A stretch of DNA of 64,000 nt from UBA4636 sp963650915 (GTDB lineage: Bacteria > Bacillota > Clostridia > Christensenellales > Borkfalkiaceae): contig CAVJMJ010000001.1 of NCBI GenBank assembly GCA_963650915.1, forward strand, positions 147,636 to 211,635, in the 5' to 3' direction. Every line of letters begins with the position of its first letter. The stretch's first letter is position 1. Below, one piece after another: positions 16,213 to 24,420 of the stretch. A program made the translations under genes and the position numbers. The notes below the pieces were generated by a model. It did no database searches, was not told where the DNA came from, and saw only the letters and a list, made by a program, of their open reading frames with translations.

Positions 16213-17343
16213 TCAGCCTTTCAACGAGCCTATCATTATGCCCGACTGGAAGTTCTTCCTTACAAAGGGGAAGAAGAACAAAACGGGTATAATGGATATT
16301 ATTATGGCTGCAAGGGAAATGGTCATCGGCGAAACCCTTTGCATCATGGTATCGGGAAGCCCTTCCGTCATCGACGATGTGGAAATGGCTTTTAACAAAA
16401 AGTATTGCAAAGTTTCCAAATCTCCGCCGTTGGTGTAAATCATGGTGTCGAAGTAAGAATTCCAATGTCCTACCGCAAGCCATAAGGCAACGGTAGCCAA
16501 AACGGGCTTGCTGAGCGGCATGTAAATTTGCCACCAAATTCTGAATTCGCTTGCCCCGTCGACTTGTGCGGCTTCGTGAAGTTCGTTAGAAATGCCTCTG
16601 AAAAAACTCGATATTACTATCATGTTGTAAACCGAGTAGATACTCGGGATAATGTAAACCCAAAAAGTATCGAAAAGTTGCAACGTTTGTATAATAAGGA
16701 AGAAAGGTACCAACCCGCCGCCGAAGAACATCGTAATTATGTTCGCCCAGTAAAAGAAGTTTTTACCTTTTAAATTTTCACGACTCATCGCATACGCAAC
16801 AAGAGAGGTGAAAACGAGTGCCGAAACCGTACCTATAACCGTACGACCGATTGTTACGAGGTAACTGTGATAAAGATCGGAATCTGTCAAGACTATTTTG
16901 TAGTTTTCAAAGGTAAACAGCCTCGGTAACAGATAAACTCCGCCTTTTGCGTAGTCGGCACCTTGGTTAAACGAACCTACCAAAACGTATATTATCGGGT
17001 AAATACACAACACGCAGAATATAGCCATCCAAGTAAAGTTGATAACGTCGAAAAGGTGTATGTGCTTTTTGTTTTTTACCCTATGGTTTTTGGTAAGTTT
17101 GCGTAATTCGGCGTACGAAACGATATAACCTATAATTACGGCAAGAGCAATCGGAGCAAGACAGGTAAATACGATAAACAGTATGTTTAAAACTTTATAA
17201 GTTTGCTCGGTGGCGGCATCTATTTCTATGTGGGCGGTATAGGCAAAAAAGATTGCCAAAAACAAAACTATACCGCAAACGGTGCATAAAATTTTACGCA
17301 CTATGTTAAAATGTTTAAACTCGTAATCAAATATCGCAAACAT
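16213..17343 (-). CDS. Sugar ABC transporter permease, LplC/YtcP-like, with N-terminal extension
   Basis: Inner-membrane permease of a sugar importer. The conserved EAA loop is at about 275-295 (HEAAQVDGASEFRIWWQIYMP), and the body starts near residue 100 (FDVINFTWMAIFCVLCIYPI) with six helices. LplC-type proteins are about 295 residues; this one has 376 because of about 80 extra N-terminal residues carrying two more hydrophobic helices (about 15-35 and 48-72). It starts one base after the stop of its partner permease gene, implying translational coupling. Together they form the heterodimeric channel for the downstream binding protein. Confidence 0.9.
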   Translation of the reverse strand: MFAIFDYEFKHFNIVRKILCTVCGIVLFLAIFFAYTAHIEIDAATEQTYKVLNILFIVFTCLAPIALAVIIGYIVSYAELRKLTKNHRVKNKKHIHLFDVINFTWMAIFCVLCIYPIIYVLVGSFNQGADYAKGGVYLLPRLFTFENYKIVLTDSDLYHSYLVTIGRTVIGTVSALVFTSLVAYAMSRENLKGKNFFYWANIITMFFGGGLVPFFLIIQTLQLFDTFWVYIIPSIYSVYNMIVISSFFRGISNELHEAAQVDGASEFRIWWQIYMPLSKPVLATVALWLAVGHWNSYFDTMIYTNGGDLETLQYFLLKAISTSSMTEGLPDTMMQRVSPMTISLAAIIISIIPVLFFFPFVRKNFQSGIMIGSLKG

Positions 17344-17344
17344 A

Positions 17345-18334
17345 TCAATAAATACCCTTTCCGCTGATCTTTTTGCATATCGTGTTACCCGTCACAAGGA
17401 GAATAAGCGATACGACAGACTTAAACAAACCTATTGCCGTGGCGTAACCGAAACGCGCATTGTCCCTTACGCCGTATTTATAAATGAAGGTATCTAAAAC
17501 CTCGCTTCTGTTGATATTGTTTACGTTCTGGAAAACCCATAAATGATCTATGCCGTTATTTAACAAACCGCTTATCGATAAAATAAAGAAAAGAGTAATG
17601 GTAGGAGCGATATACGGCACCGTTATATAACGTATTTTATGCCAACGATTGGCACCGTCCAAAAGGGCGGCTTCGTATAATTCTTTAGGGATCCCCGAGA
17701 TTGCGGCAACGTATATTACCGAACCCCATCCCAAACCTTTAAGAAGCGATGTAATGATTATAAGCGGCCAAAAATATTGTTCTCCGCCCAAAATATCGAC
17801 GGGTTCTTTGACTAAGCCTATTTTTACGAGCAAGGTGTTTACTATACCCGAATCGTAATCCAGCATGCTTATAAAGATACCGCCGAAGATAACCCAAGAT
17901 AAAAAGTGAGGGAAAAAGGTTACCGTCTGTACTACTTTTTTAAAGTTGTCCGACAAAAGTTCGCTCATCAAAATCGCAAAAATTATCGGTGCGGGGAAGT
18001 TTATCAAAAGTTGTAAAATGTTCAAGCCCAAAGTGTTTATCATTACGTTCTTAAAATCGGGATCGGTCAAAAAAGACTCGAATTGTTCAAAGCCCGCCCA
18101 AGAACCGTAACGTATTACGTGCTTGACGTTTAAATACTCGCCGTCTACTTTAAAGGCAAGCAAAAGTCCGTACAAAGGCGCGTACGCAAAAACGGCGAGA
18201 AATACAAGGCTTAACGATGCCATCAATATAAGCGTCCAATCGTCCTTCGTCCAACGCTTTTTTCTCGCCTTTATGTCGGAAACGGTAACTTCCGTCCCGT
18301 CTATTCTTCTTAATACGATTTTGTTTTTCATCAT
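17345..18334 (-). CDS. Sugar ABC transporter permease, LplB-like
   Basis: 329 residues with six membrane helices and an N-terminal cytoplasmic tail of about 30 residues. LplB-family landmarks are YAPLYGLLLAFK, the WAGFEQFESFL segment, TVTFFPHFLSWVIFGGI, and the EAA loop ELYEAALLDGANRWHKIRYITVP. Its ATG overlaps the stop of the LacI gene by four bases (ATGA). It pairs with the LplC-like permease encoded next. No ATPase gene lies in this operon; the divergent plus-strand operon at 20.6 kb offers one. Confidence 0.92.
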   Translation of the reverse strand: MMKNKIVLRRIDGTEVTVSDIKARKKRWTKDDWTLILMASLSLVFLAVFAYAPLYGLLLAFKVDGEYLNVKHVIRYGSWAGFEQFESFLTDPDFKNVMINTLGLNILQLLINFPAPIIFAILMSELLSDNFKKVVQTVTFFPHFLSWVIFGGIFISMLDYDSGIVNTLLVKIGLVKEPVDILGGEQYFWPLIIITSLLKGLGWGSVIYVAAISGIPKELYEAALLDGANRWHKIRYITVPYIAPTITLFFILSISGLLNNGIDHLWVFQNVNNINRSEVLDTFIYKYGVRDNARFGYATAIGLFKSVVSLILLVTGNTICKKISGKGIY

Positions 18335-19347
18335 CCTATGTCCCTTACGCTATCTCGTACGATAAGCTCGGTTTTCAATTTTACTTCTCGTTTGTACTCT
18401 TTATCTTCCAAAAGATTTATTATCGTTTTGCAAGTTTCGTTTGCGAGTTCTTTAATAGGTTGACGCACCGACGTAAGTTTCGTTTCCAAAATGGAGGAAT
18501 AAAAGATATCGTCGAAGCCCACCAAACTTACGTCTTTAGGAATTTTCAAACCTGCTTCGTTGCAATATTCCAATGCACCGTAAGCCTGTAAATCGTTGAA
18601 AGCAAATATCGCCGTAACGCCCTTTTTTATAAGTTTTTCGGCGCCGGATTTACCGGACTCCATATCGTAAGCAAGATTGATTATGTTATCTTTGTTTACG
18701 TCTGCGTCGGCTTCCTTCATCGCCCGTAAAAAGCCTTCAAGCCTGTTATAACTCGAATTAAGACTCAACGGTCCCGTTATAACGCCGATGTTTTTATGCC
18801 CTTGCGACAAAAGGTATTTCGTAACGGTATAACCGCTGTATACGTTGTCTATCGATACTATAGGTGCTTCGGATTTATAATACCTGTCCAAGAACATATA
18901 GGGTATTTGAGCGTTTTCCAAGGCTTCTTTTATAAAAGCGTGATTCGCCTTTTCCATCGACTGTGCGGAAAGGGTCAATATAAGCCCGTCCACCCGACGG
19001 CTTGCAAGCCAATCTATGTACTTTATATCGTTCTTCGTTTTTTCTTCGCTGTTACATAATATAATGTCGTAACCGTACGAACTCAAACCGATTTGAATAT
19101 GTCTTACCGTTTCGGCGAAAAATTGGTTTGATATGTCGGGTATTATAACGCCTATAGTGTGCGATTTACCGGTAACGAGCGATCTCGCCAAATAATCGGG
19201 TCTGTACCCCATATTGAATGCGGCTTCCTTTATTTTATCCCGCGTTGCCTGAGATATATCTCCTTTGTCGTTTAAAACAAAGGACACTGTGGAAACCGAT
19301 ATGCCGAGCTTGTCGGCTATATCCTTTATCGTGACTTTTTTTTGCAC
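18331..19347 (-). CDS. LacI-family transcriptional regulator of the ribose/nucleoside locus
   Basis: 338 residues, the usual LacI length. The N-terminal HTH and hinge are TIKDIADKLGISVSTVSFVL and YRPDYLARSL. The periplasmic-binding-protein-like effector domain follows (TIGVIIPDISNQFFAE, GVITGPLSLNSSYNRLEGF, VGFDDIFYSS). It begins with GTG at 19347, overlapping the stop of the ribokinase gene by one base (TAGTG). The probable operators are two identical 20-bp sites, TTAGTAAAACGTTTTAGTAA, at 20332-20351 and 20466-20485. A sugar ligand of the ribose type is expected from the ligand-binding fold and context, but it cannot be read from sequence. Confidence 0.92.
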   Translation of the reverse strand: MQKKVTIKDIADKLGISVSTVSFVLNDKGDISQATRDKIKEAAFNMGYRPDYLARSLVTGKSHTIGVIIPDISNQFFAETVRHIQIGLSSYGYDIILCNSEEKTKNDIKYIDWLASRRVDGLILTLSAQSMEKANHAFIKEALENAQIPYMFLDRYYKSEAPIVSIDNVYSGYTVTKYLLSQGHKNIGVITGPLSLNSSYNRLEGFLRAMKEADADVNKDNIINLAYDMESGKSGAEKLIKKGVTAIFAFNDLQAYGALEYCNEAGLKIPKDVSLVGFDDIFYSSILETKLTSVRQPIKELANETCKTIINLLEDKEYKREVKLKTELIVRDSVRDIG

Positions 19348-20240
19348 TATTCTATTTCTCCGATATATGGTATGGACTGTTGCGCTCCCCTTCTCGTTAC
19401 CGTTACGGAGGAGGCTTTATTGGCAAACTTCATTGCATCTTCGACGGGCTTGCCTTGCGAAAGTTTTGTTACCAAAGCACCGACGAAGGTATCGCCCGCA
19501 GCCGTCGTGTCGACGGCTTGTACAAGGTAGGCGTCACAGACGGAAGAAGTCGTTTCGTTCATGTAAAACGAACCTTTCTTACCCATCGTTATTATTACGT
19601 TTTTAACGCCTAAACGGAAAAGTTTTTCGGCGGCAAGTTTTGCCTTTTCTTCCGTGTCCGGATAAATGCCCGTATAAAATTCCGTTTCAGTTTGGTTGGG
19701 TATAAAATAGTCGGCGTAATTAAAAATTCCTTCGGGAAGGGTACACGCCGGTGCGGGGTTTACAACTGTTATCATCCCCTTAGTTTTTGCAATCTTTAAT
19801 GCGGCATACACGGTTTCCGCGGGGATTTCGAGTTGAACTATCAGATAGTCGCCCGCTTTTCCTTCGGCAAGTGCTTTTTTTGCAAAATCCTCGGTAACGA
19901 GTGCGTTCGCGCCCTTGTCGAGAATTATTCTGTTTTCGCCTTGAGATACCGTTATGACGGCAAGACCGCTCGATACGTCTTTTGCGCGGTAAAGATTTTT
20001 AGTGTCGACGCCGTAGCCGTGTAAGGCGTTTATAAGTTCGTCGCCGAATTCCTTGCCTACCGCACCTACCATTATTGCGTCACCGCCGAGTTTCGACACG
20101 GCGACCGCCTGATTCGCCCCCTTTCCGCCGGGATTCGTCATAAAACCGTAACCGGTGACCGTCATGCCGGCTTCGGGAAAAACGTCGGTATTTATCAAAA
20201 GGTCCATATTAACACTGCCGACGATGTATATTTTGCTCAT
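19347..20240 (-). CDS. rbsK: Ribokinase
   Basis: A PfkB-family kinase converting ribose plus ATP to ribose 5-phosphate. It has 297 residues, normal for RbsK. Signature 1 is the GG-x-GANQAVA motif (GGKGANQAVAVSKLGGD, about 38-54). Signature 2 is DTTAAGDTFVGAL with catalytic Asp at about 252. The N-terminal IYIVGSVNMDL and substrate NPAPA segments match ribokinases rather than fructokinases. It is first in the minus-strand locus; the nucleoside hydrolase downstream would supply free ribose. AGGAG lies 10 nt before the ATG. Confidence 0.93.
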   Translation of the reverse strand: MSKIYIVGSVNMDLLINTDVFPEAGMTVTGYGFMTNPGGKGANQAVAVSKLGGDAIMVGAVGKEFGDELINALHGYGVDTKNLYRAKDVSSGLAVITVSQGENRIILDKGANALVTEDFAKKALAEGKAGDYLIVQLEIPAETVYAALKIAKTKGMITVVNPAPACTLPEGIFNYADYFIPNQTETEFYTGIYPDTEEKAKLAAEKLFRLGVKNVIITMGKKGSFYMNETTSSVCDAYLVQAVDTTAAGDTFVGALVTKLSQGKPVEDAMKFANKASSVTVTRRGAQQSIPYIGEIE

Positions 20241-20331
20241 CTATGCTTTCTCCTACAATCGTTATCGTTTATAATCGTTATCGTTCGATTGGAAATTTTT
20301 ATTATTTTGCGCCAAAACGACTGTTTTGACG

Positions 20332-20351
20332 TTAGTAAAACGTTTTAGTAA
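20332..20351. promoter_or_regulatory. LacI-family operator O1 (rbsK side)
   Basis: TTAGTAAAACGTTTTAGTAA with central palindrome TAAAACGTTTTA around a CG step, the hallmark of LacI/GalR operators. It is identical to the site at 20466. Confidence 0.8.
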
Positions 20352-20436
20352 AACTTTTTTTGCACCGACCCGAGTCGGTGCTTGAAAAAATTAACGTATT
20401 TTTCTCATTCAAAACGCGAGTAATTCAAATACCCTA

Positions 20437-20465
20437 TTGACAAAAAACAAAAAGCGTAGTAGAAT
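20437..20465 (+). promoter_or_regulatory. Promoter of the plus-strand ABC operon
   Basis: TTGACA (20437-20442), 17 nt, TAGAAT (20460-20465). An identical LacI-type operator begins at the very next base and covers the transcription start. Confidence 0.88.
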
Positions 20466-20485
20466 TTAGTAAAACGTTTTAGTAA
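20466..20485. promoter_or_regulatory. LacI-family operator O2, covering the plus-strand transcription start
   Basis: Same 20-mer as O1, directly after the -10 box of the plus-strand promoter: a classic repressor position. The pair could support DNA looping. Confidence 0.82.
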
Positions 20486-20612
20486 GATGATTTTACCATC
20501 AAAAAGGCTTTCTGTCAATACCCTATCGTAAAATTTTTTAATTTTTTTTAAAAAAGTTTGTTGAAACGATTAACTTTATCGGTATTTTGAAGAAAAAAGT
20601 AAAAGGACGTGT

Positions 20613-21476
20613 ATGAAACTTAAAAAAAGCAAGGTCGATTTTACCGACGACATGTTGCCGAGGTCGAGAAGACAAATATTTTTTGACATTTATAAAAACC
20701 GCTTTTGGCTTGTAACGGGGCTCGGGCTTATCCTTTTTTTGTTTATGGCGCCCCTTATAGTCGTTTACGCAATCGGCAATTTAAAGGTTTACGAAATCAA
20801 TTTAAAAGTACAAAACGGCACTCTTTCGACATCCGAAGGGGCAAAAGAAGTTTTCTATATGGTAAACGCAAGAAATTTAGCCGTTATCCCCTGTGCGGCG
20901 GTGTTTGCGGTAGGGCTTTCGGGAGCAATAGGCGTCATAAGACGGCTCGTGTGGCTTGAAGGTGTAATATTTTGGTCAGACTTTTTTAAATCGGTAAAAG
21001 AAAACGCCTTGTCCTTTTGTTTCGTTGCCGCACTTTTTGCCGCACTCAATTATTTTTTGCAATATTTGGCGAGGAGTCTGTATTTTTACGACGGTTTTTC
21101 CGTTCAGGCGGCGATATGCTTTTTAATAGCGGCACTCTTACTTATATGCCTTATGGCACCGTCGTTTATAACTCAAAGCACGGTGTACAACTTGGCTTTT
21201 TCGAGTAAACTCAAAAATTCTTTTATGCTTTCGATGAGGAAGCCTCTCGTTTCCTTTTTACTGCTTATTACAAACGTCGCACCCTACTTAACTTTGATTA
21301 TCCCCGGTAAGTACACCTTTTTGGCTGTATGTGTGTTGCTTCCGATTTTTATCATGCCTGCGCAAATTATTTTAAATACCCTCTGTTGCGACAGCGTTTT
21401 GGACGAATTCGTCAACAAACAAAACTTCCCGGAGATTTACAAAAAAGGACTATACAATGCCGAAAATAACGACTGA
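20613..21476 (+). CDS. YesL/DUF624-like integral membrane protein
   Basis: 287 residues with about six membrane helices. The segment RRLVWLEGVIFWSDFFKSVKEN (shared pattern: charged residues, a Gly, then F-x-x-F-x-x-x-x-K-x-N) is the best match to YesL/DUF624 proteins, which in Firmicutes commonly accompany sugar ABC transporters of the LplABC type; their function is not established. It is longer than the usual ~210 residues, with a cytoplasmic N-terminal stretch before helix 1. It is first in a four-gene operon behind a LacI-operator promoter, and the next gene overlaps it by 20 bases. Confidence 0.72.
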   Translation: MKLKKSKVDFTDDMLPRSRRQIFFDIYKNRFWLVTGLGLILFLFMAPLIVVYAIGNLKVYEINLKVQNGTLSTSEGAKEVFYMVNARNLAVIPCAAVFAVGLSGAIGVIRRLVWLEGVIFWSDFFKSVKENALSFCFVAALFAALNYFLQYLARSLYFYDGFSVQAAICFLIAALLLICLMAPSFITQSTVYNLAFSSKLKNSFMLSMRKPLVSFLLLITNVAPYLTLIIPGKYTFLAVCVLLPIFIMPAQIILNTLCCDSVLDEFVNKQNFPEIYKKGLYNAENND

Positions 21477-22191
21477 CAACCTTTTAAAATATTACGTCGA
21501 CAAGAAAAAATCGACGGCAACGGCGGTCTTATACAACGTAAACCTTACCGTTCCAGACCGTTCTTTTACGGTTATAATGGGACCGTCTGGATGCGGAAAA
21601 ACAACCCTTTTAAGGGCACTCGTCGGCATAACGAGTGTGGACGGAGGCAAAGTTTTTTATAACGACTTTGACGTTACCGACGAACCCGCGCAAAACAGAA
21701 AGGCATCCTATTGCACTCAGGAATACGCCCTTTATCCGCATCTTACGGTATTCGATAACGTCGCCTACCCCTTAAAAATCGCAAAAGTGCCCGCAGACGA
21801 AATAAGACGGCGAGTCGGAAAGGTTTGTTCTCTTACGGGAATACAAAATCTTACGTCAAGGCTACCCAAACAACTTTCGGGAGGACAACAACAACGGGTA
21901 AGTTTGGCAAGGGCGCTCGTAAAAGAACCCGACGTTCTGTTTTTGGACGAGCCTATGTCCAATTACGACGAAAAATTGAGGGAAGAAGGTATTTCGCTGT
22001 TTAAAAAATTGCACGAAATGTTGCAAATAACCTTCGTCTACGTTACCCATAACGTAAAAGAGGCGTTAAAACTTGCCGATTACCTCGTCATAATGGATAA
22101 CGGTTCGGTAACGCTTCAGGGCAACCCCGACGACCTACTTAAAAAGGAAAAAATTCAAGACTTTCTCGGTTTATCGGAGAGATTTCAATGA
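21457..22191 (+). CDS. Sugar-type ABC transporter ATPase, short form
   Basis: 244 residues with a complete nucleotide-binding domain: Walker A GPSGCGKTT, Q-loop CTQEYALYPHLTV, signature LSGGQQQRVSLARAL, Walker B VLFLDEP, and H-loop YVTHNVKEAL. The sequence is closest to the MsmX/UgpC/MalK group, but it stops after the catalytic domain and lacks the ~120-residue C-terminal regulatory (TOBE/OB) domain of those proteins (about 365 residues). Two variations are LDEPMSNYDEKLR (usually LSNLDAKLR) and a CTQ Q-loop. It is a good candidate to energise the permeases at 16.2-18.3 kb, which have no ATPase of their own and share its operator. Confidence 0.88.
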   Translation: MPKITTDNLLKYYVDKKKSTATAVLYNVNLTVPDRSFTVIMGPSGCGKTTLLRALVGITSVDGGKVFYNDFDVTDEPAQNRKASYCTQEYALYPHLTVFDNVAYPLKIAKVPADEIRRRVGKVCSLTGIQNLTSRLPKQLSGGQQQRVSLARALVKEPDVLFLDEPMSNYDEKLREEGISLFKKLHEMLQITFVYVTHNVKEALKLADYLVIMDNGSVTLQGNPDDLLKKEKIQDFLGLSERFQ

Positions 22192-22673
22192 AAAACATTT
22201 TTGACGATATCGATATAAACGCGCTAAAAAGAAACAACACTCGTTTTTACCTGATTTTTGCCGTAACAACGGCGATTTCGGTCGTCATTTGCCTTTTAGC
22301 CGTTATATTTTGGGAAAAATTAGGGAGAATAACGGCACAAACAATAGCAACGCTATTTACCGCTTTAACGGGTTTTACGGGTGTTTACGGTTTTACCGTA
22401 TGCGCACACAATAAAAAAATAATTTCTTTTACTCGAGAAATGCAAAACGCCTCTTTAAGCGAGTTAGAGGGCGTTGTAACCGCAACGGATAAAGAAATTA
22501 CCACCATGAGCGGTTTGCAATTTTATAATTTTACGGTTAAAAACGATGAACTGGAAAGAAGATTTTACATTCCCATAAACCAAAATTTTCCAAAAATAGG
22601 CAGTAATGTCGTATTAACGTCAAACGGAAAATACCTTGCCTCTATCGAAATAAAGGAGGAGGAAAATGAATAG
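22188..22673 (+). CDS. Unknown membrane protein with two helices and a beta-rich C-terminal domain
   Basis: 161 residues. Two hydrophobic helices (about 22-46 and 52-75) follow a short acidic N-terminus. Residues about 90-155 are predicted as beta-rich, possibly OB-like, and end in a charged tail. I do not recognise the family. Its ATG overlaps the ATPase stop (ATGA), so the two are translationally coupled. The next gene overlaps it by eight bases. That tight packing suggests the products act together at the membrane, perhaps as accessory parts of the transporter. Confidence 0.6.
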   Translation: MKNIFDDIDINALKRNNTRFYLIFAVTTAISVVICLLAVIFWEKLGRITAQTIATLFTALTGFTGVYGFTVCAHNKKIISFTREMQNASLSELEGVVTATDKEITTMSGLQFYNFTVKNDELERRFYIPINQNFPKIGSNVVLTSNGKYLASIEIKEEENE

Positions 22674-23265
22674 AAAAACCGTACTGTCCTATAGCATCGG
22701 TTGGTTTATTGCCGTTATAGTCGTATCGATTTTAGCCTGGCAATTCGCCTTCGACGGAATTTCCGCTCCTAAAAAATATCAGACTCTTAACGCCTTTATT
22801 ACGGCGGAAAAATGTAATTTTGTTTTGCTCGAAAACAAATTATCGGCTATCGACGGGGTAAAGTCGGTAAGCGTGACGGCGTCCTCGGAAAAATCAGACT
22901 ATTACGGCGACAGGCTTACCACGACCGGGCTTATAAATTCGGATATTTTGATTTTGAATTTATCGGTCATGCCTCAAAAAAATCTTGACGTACAATTTGC
23001 CGAACTTGACGAAAATGTTTTAAAAACTTACGGCATAAACGCCGACGATTATGTTTTTTATACCGTCGAAGGGAAAAATTACGGCATAGTAGTTTACGAT
23101 AAGGAAAACGGAATAAATTTGTTCGACGGAATAATCGAGTTTGACGAAAATGAAAAATTCGTTTTGTCGCTAAGCACTTATCGCCCGAACGCAGTCACCG
23201 ACCATAACACAAAAAACACCTCGGACAACGCCTATAAAGCACTGAAAATACTTTTGTCTTTATAA
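22666..23265 (+). CDS. Unknown membrane-anchored protein
   Basis: 199 residues: one N-terminal transmembrane helix (about 8-28) and an extracytoplasmic domain of about 165 residues with no cysteine-rich or repeat pattern. A stretch NFVLLENKLSAIDGVKSVSV may be an alpha-beta unit of a small ferredoxin-like fold. No known family is recognised. A strong GGAGGAGG ribosome site lies inside the end of the upstream gene. It is last in the operon before a clear terminator at 23551-23592. Confidence 0.6.
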   Translation: MNRKTVLSYSIGWFIAVIVVSILAWQFAFDGISAPKKYQTLNAFITAEKCNFVLLENKLSAIDGVKSVSVTASSEKSDYYGDRLTTTGLINSDILILNLSVMPQKNLDVQFAELDENVLKTYGINADDYVFYTVEGKNYGIVVYDKENGINLFDGIIEFDENEKFVLSLSTYRPNAVTDHNTKNTSDNAYKALKILLSL

Positions 23266-23698
23266 TTCGAAAACTGTACTTTGGGCACGAGAGCGAAATT
23301 GTCTTTGGTATTTTATAATCTTGTTTTTGTCGAATAAAAAAATTCTTGTAATTAGGCAAATTTGTCATTATAATACGGCAAATTTGCCTTTTTGTCTAAT
23401 AAAAATTTTCTTTGAAATCGAACAACTTTGTTTTCGTGTAGGATGAACGAGTTTTTTTGGTATAGAACCTGTTTGCCTTTACGGAAAATATTTTTATTTA
23501 AAATCGAATAACTTTATTTTTATAATTAAACAATTTGTTGACAAATCAATAAAAAAGTGCCGATAATCGACTTATATCGGCACTTTTTTAAAAATTAAAC
23601 TATGAATCGTAAAATAGAAATAACCAATAACCGTGAAATGGAAACAATCAAAAATCGAATACTTTGAAGCACGGTTATAAGTAAAAATTACGATAATT
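23266..23698. other. Intergenic between convergent operons
   Basis: AT-rich, no coding potential seen. It contains a perfect bidirectional terminator at 23551-23592, and three loose repeats around AATTCTTGTAATTAGGCAAATTT-like text (23335-23400) with no further structure. Confidence 0.55.
23551..23592. terminator. Bidirectional terminator with dispersed-family loop
   Basis: A perfect 15-bp stem: AAAAAAGTGCCGATA pairs with TATCGGCACTTTTTT, loop ATCGACTTA. T-runs are on both strands. The loop belongs to the dispersed ATAAYSGRCYTATAG family. Confidence 0.92.
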
Positions 23699-24415
23699 TT
23701 AATCGAGTTCTTCGACGCAATTTACGTATTCGAGTTCGGAGAGGGCGGCTATTATATCGTCGTGCTTTACGAACTTTTTAAAGTTACCCGAAACTATGGT
23801 AAGCGAAATAGAATAAACGTATAGTCCGCTATTCAGATAAGCCGTGTTTAATTCGATGTCGTCTATTTTCAAGCCCAATTTTCTTACTGTGTTCAAAAAG
23901 TCCGGAAGCGACGTCTTGCTTTTTAGTTCGAGATGAATTTCAAAATGATTCGAACGACGCTTGAAGCCGTATTCGAGTTTCATAAACAACGACAGACACG
24001 CCATAAAGGCTATAAACGACAGTACCGCCGCCGTATATAGATCAAGACCTATGAGTACGGCAACCAAACTCATTCCCCATAAAGCAATCGAAGTGGTAAG
24101 TCCTTTTAACTGACTTTTGGAACTATACAATATCGTGTTGGAACTTACTACGGCTATACCCACGATCGTTGCGCCGATGACCACCGAAAAATGAGAATTC
24201 AATTTTCCTATAATATAACCGTCTATCATACCCGCAAGGGTTGCTATAAGCGATACGAGCATAAAAGTTCTTAAACCTGCGGCGTGCCTTTTGGTTGCCC
24301 TTTCGCAACCGATTATCGCGCCCAATACAAGGGATAAGCAAAGTTTGAAAACGATACCCCACACGTTAAAACCAAGGCACCAATCGCCCAATAAATTTGC
24401 TATATAATCATTCAT
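23699..24415 (-). CDS. MgtC/SapB-family membrane protein
   Basis: 238 residues. The N-terminal half has four to five membrane helices with the MgtC signature LVLGAIIGCERATKRHAAGLRT followed by MLVSLIATLAGM. The C-terminal cytoplasmic half (about 150-238) looks like the ACT-like domain of MgtC-type proteins (SKTSLPDFLNTVRKLGLKIDD). MgtC proteins are linked to survival in low magnesium and to ATP-synthase inhibition in Salmonella; family members in Firmicutes are less well understood. It starts five bases after the antiporter gene upstream, so the two form a cation-homeostasis operon. Confidence 0.88.
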   Translation of the reverse strand: MNDYIANLLGDWCLGFNVWGIVFKLCLSLVLGAIIGCERATKRHAAGLRTFMLVSLIATLAGMIDGYIIGKLNSHFSVVIGATIVGIAVVSSNTILYSSKSQLKGLTTSIALWGMSLVAVLIGLDLYTAAVLSFIAFMACLSLFMKLEYGFKRRSNHFEIHLELKSKTSLPDFLNTVRKLGLKIDDIELNTAYLNSGLYVYSISLTIVSGNFKKFVKHDDIIAALSELEYVNCVEELD

Positions 24416-24420
24416 TTTCC

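Larger units (their letters stand above)
20241..20612. promoter_or_regulatory. Divergent control region with two LacI-type operators
   Basis: This region separates ribokinase (-) from the YesL-like gene (+). It holds two identical 20-bp palindromic operators (20332-20351, 20466-20485) with centres 134 bp apart, a clear plus-strand promoter (20437-20465), and between them a hairpin GCACCGAC/GTCGGTGC (20362-20381). I could not identify a convincing minus-strand promoter for rbsK; weak AATAAT-like boxes occur near 20298-20310. Confidence 0.75.

Noticed and set aside
20362..20381. Terminator between the LacI operators
   Set aside because: The GCACCGAC/GTCGGTGC stem is preceded by T and followed by A on the plus strand, so neither strand has a T-run after the stem.
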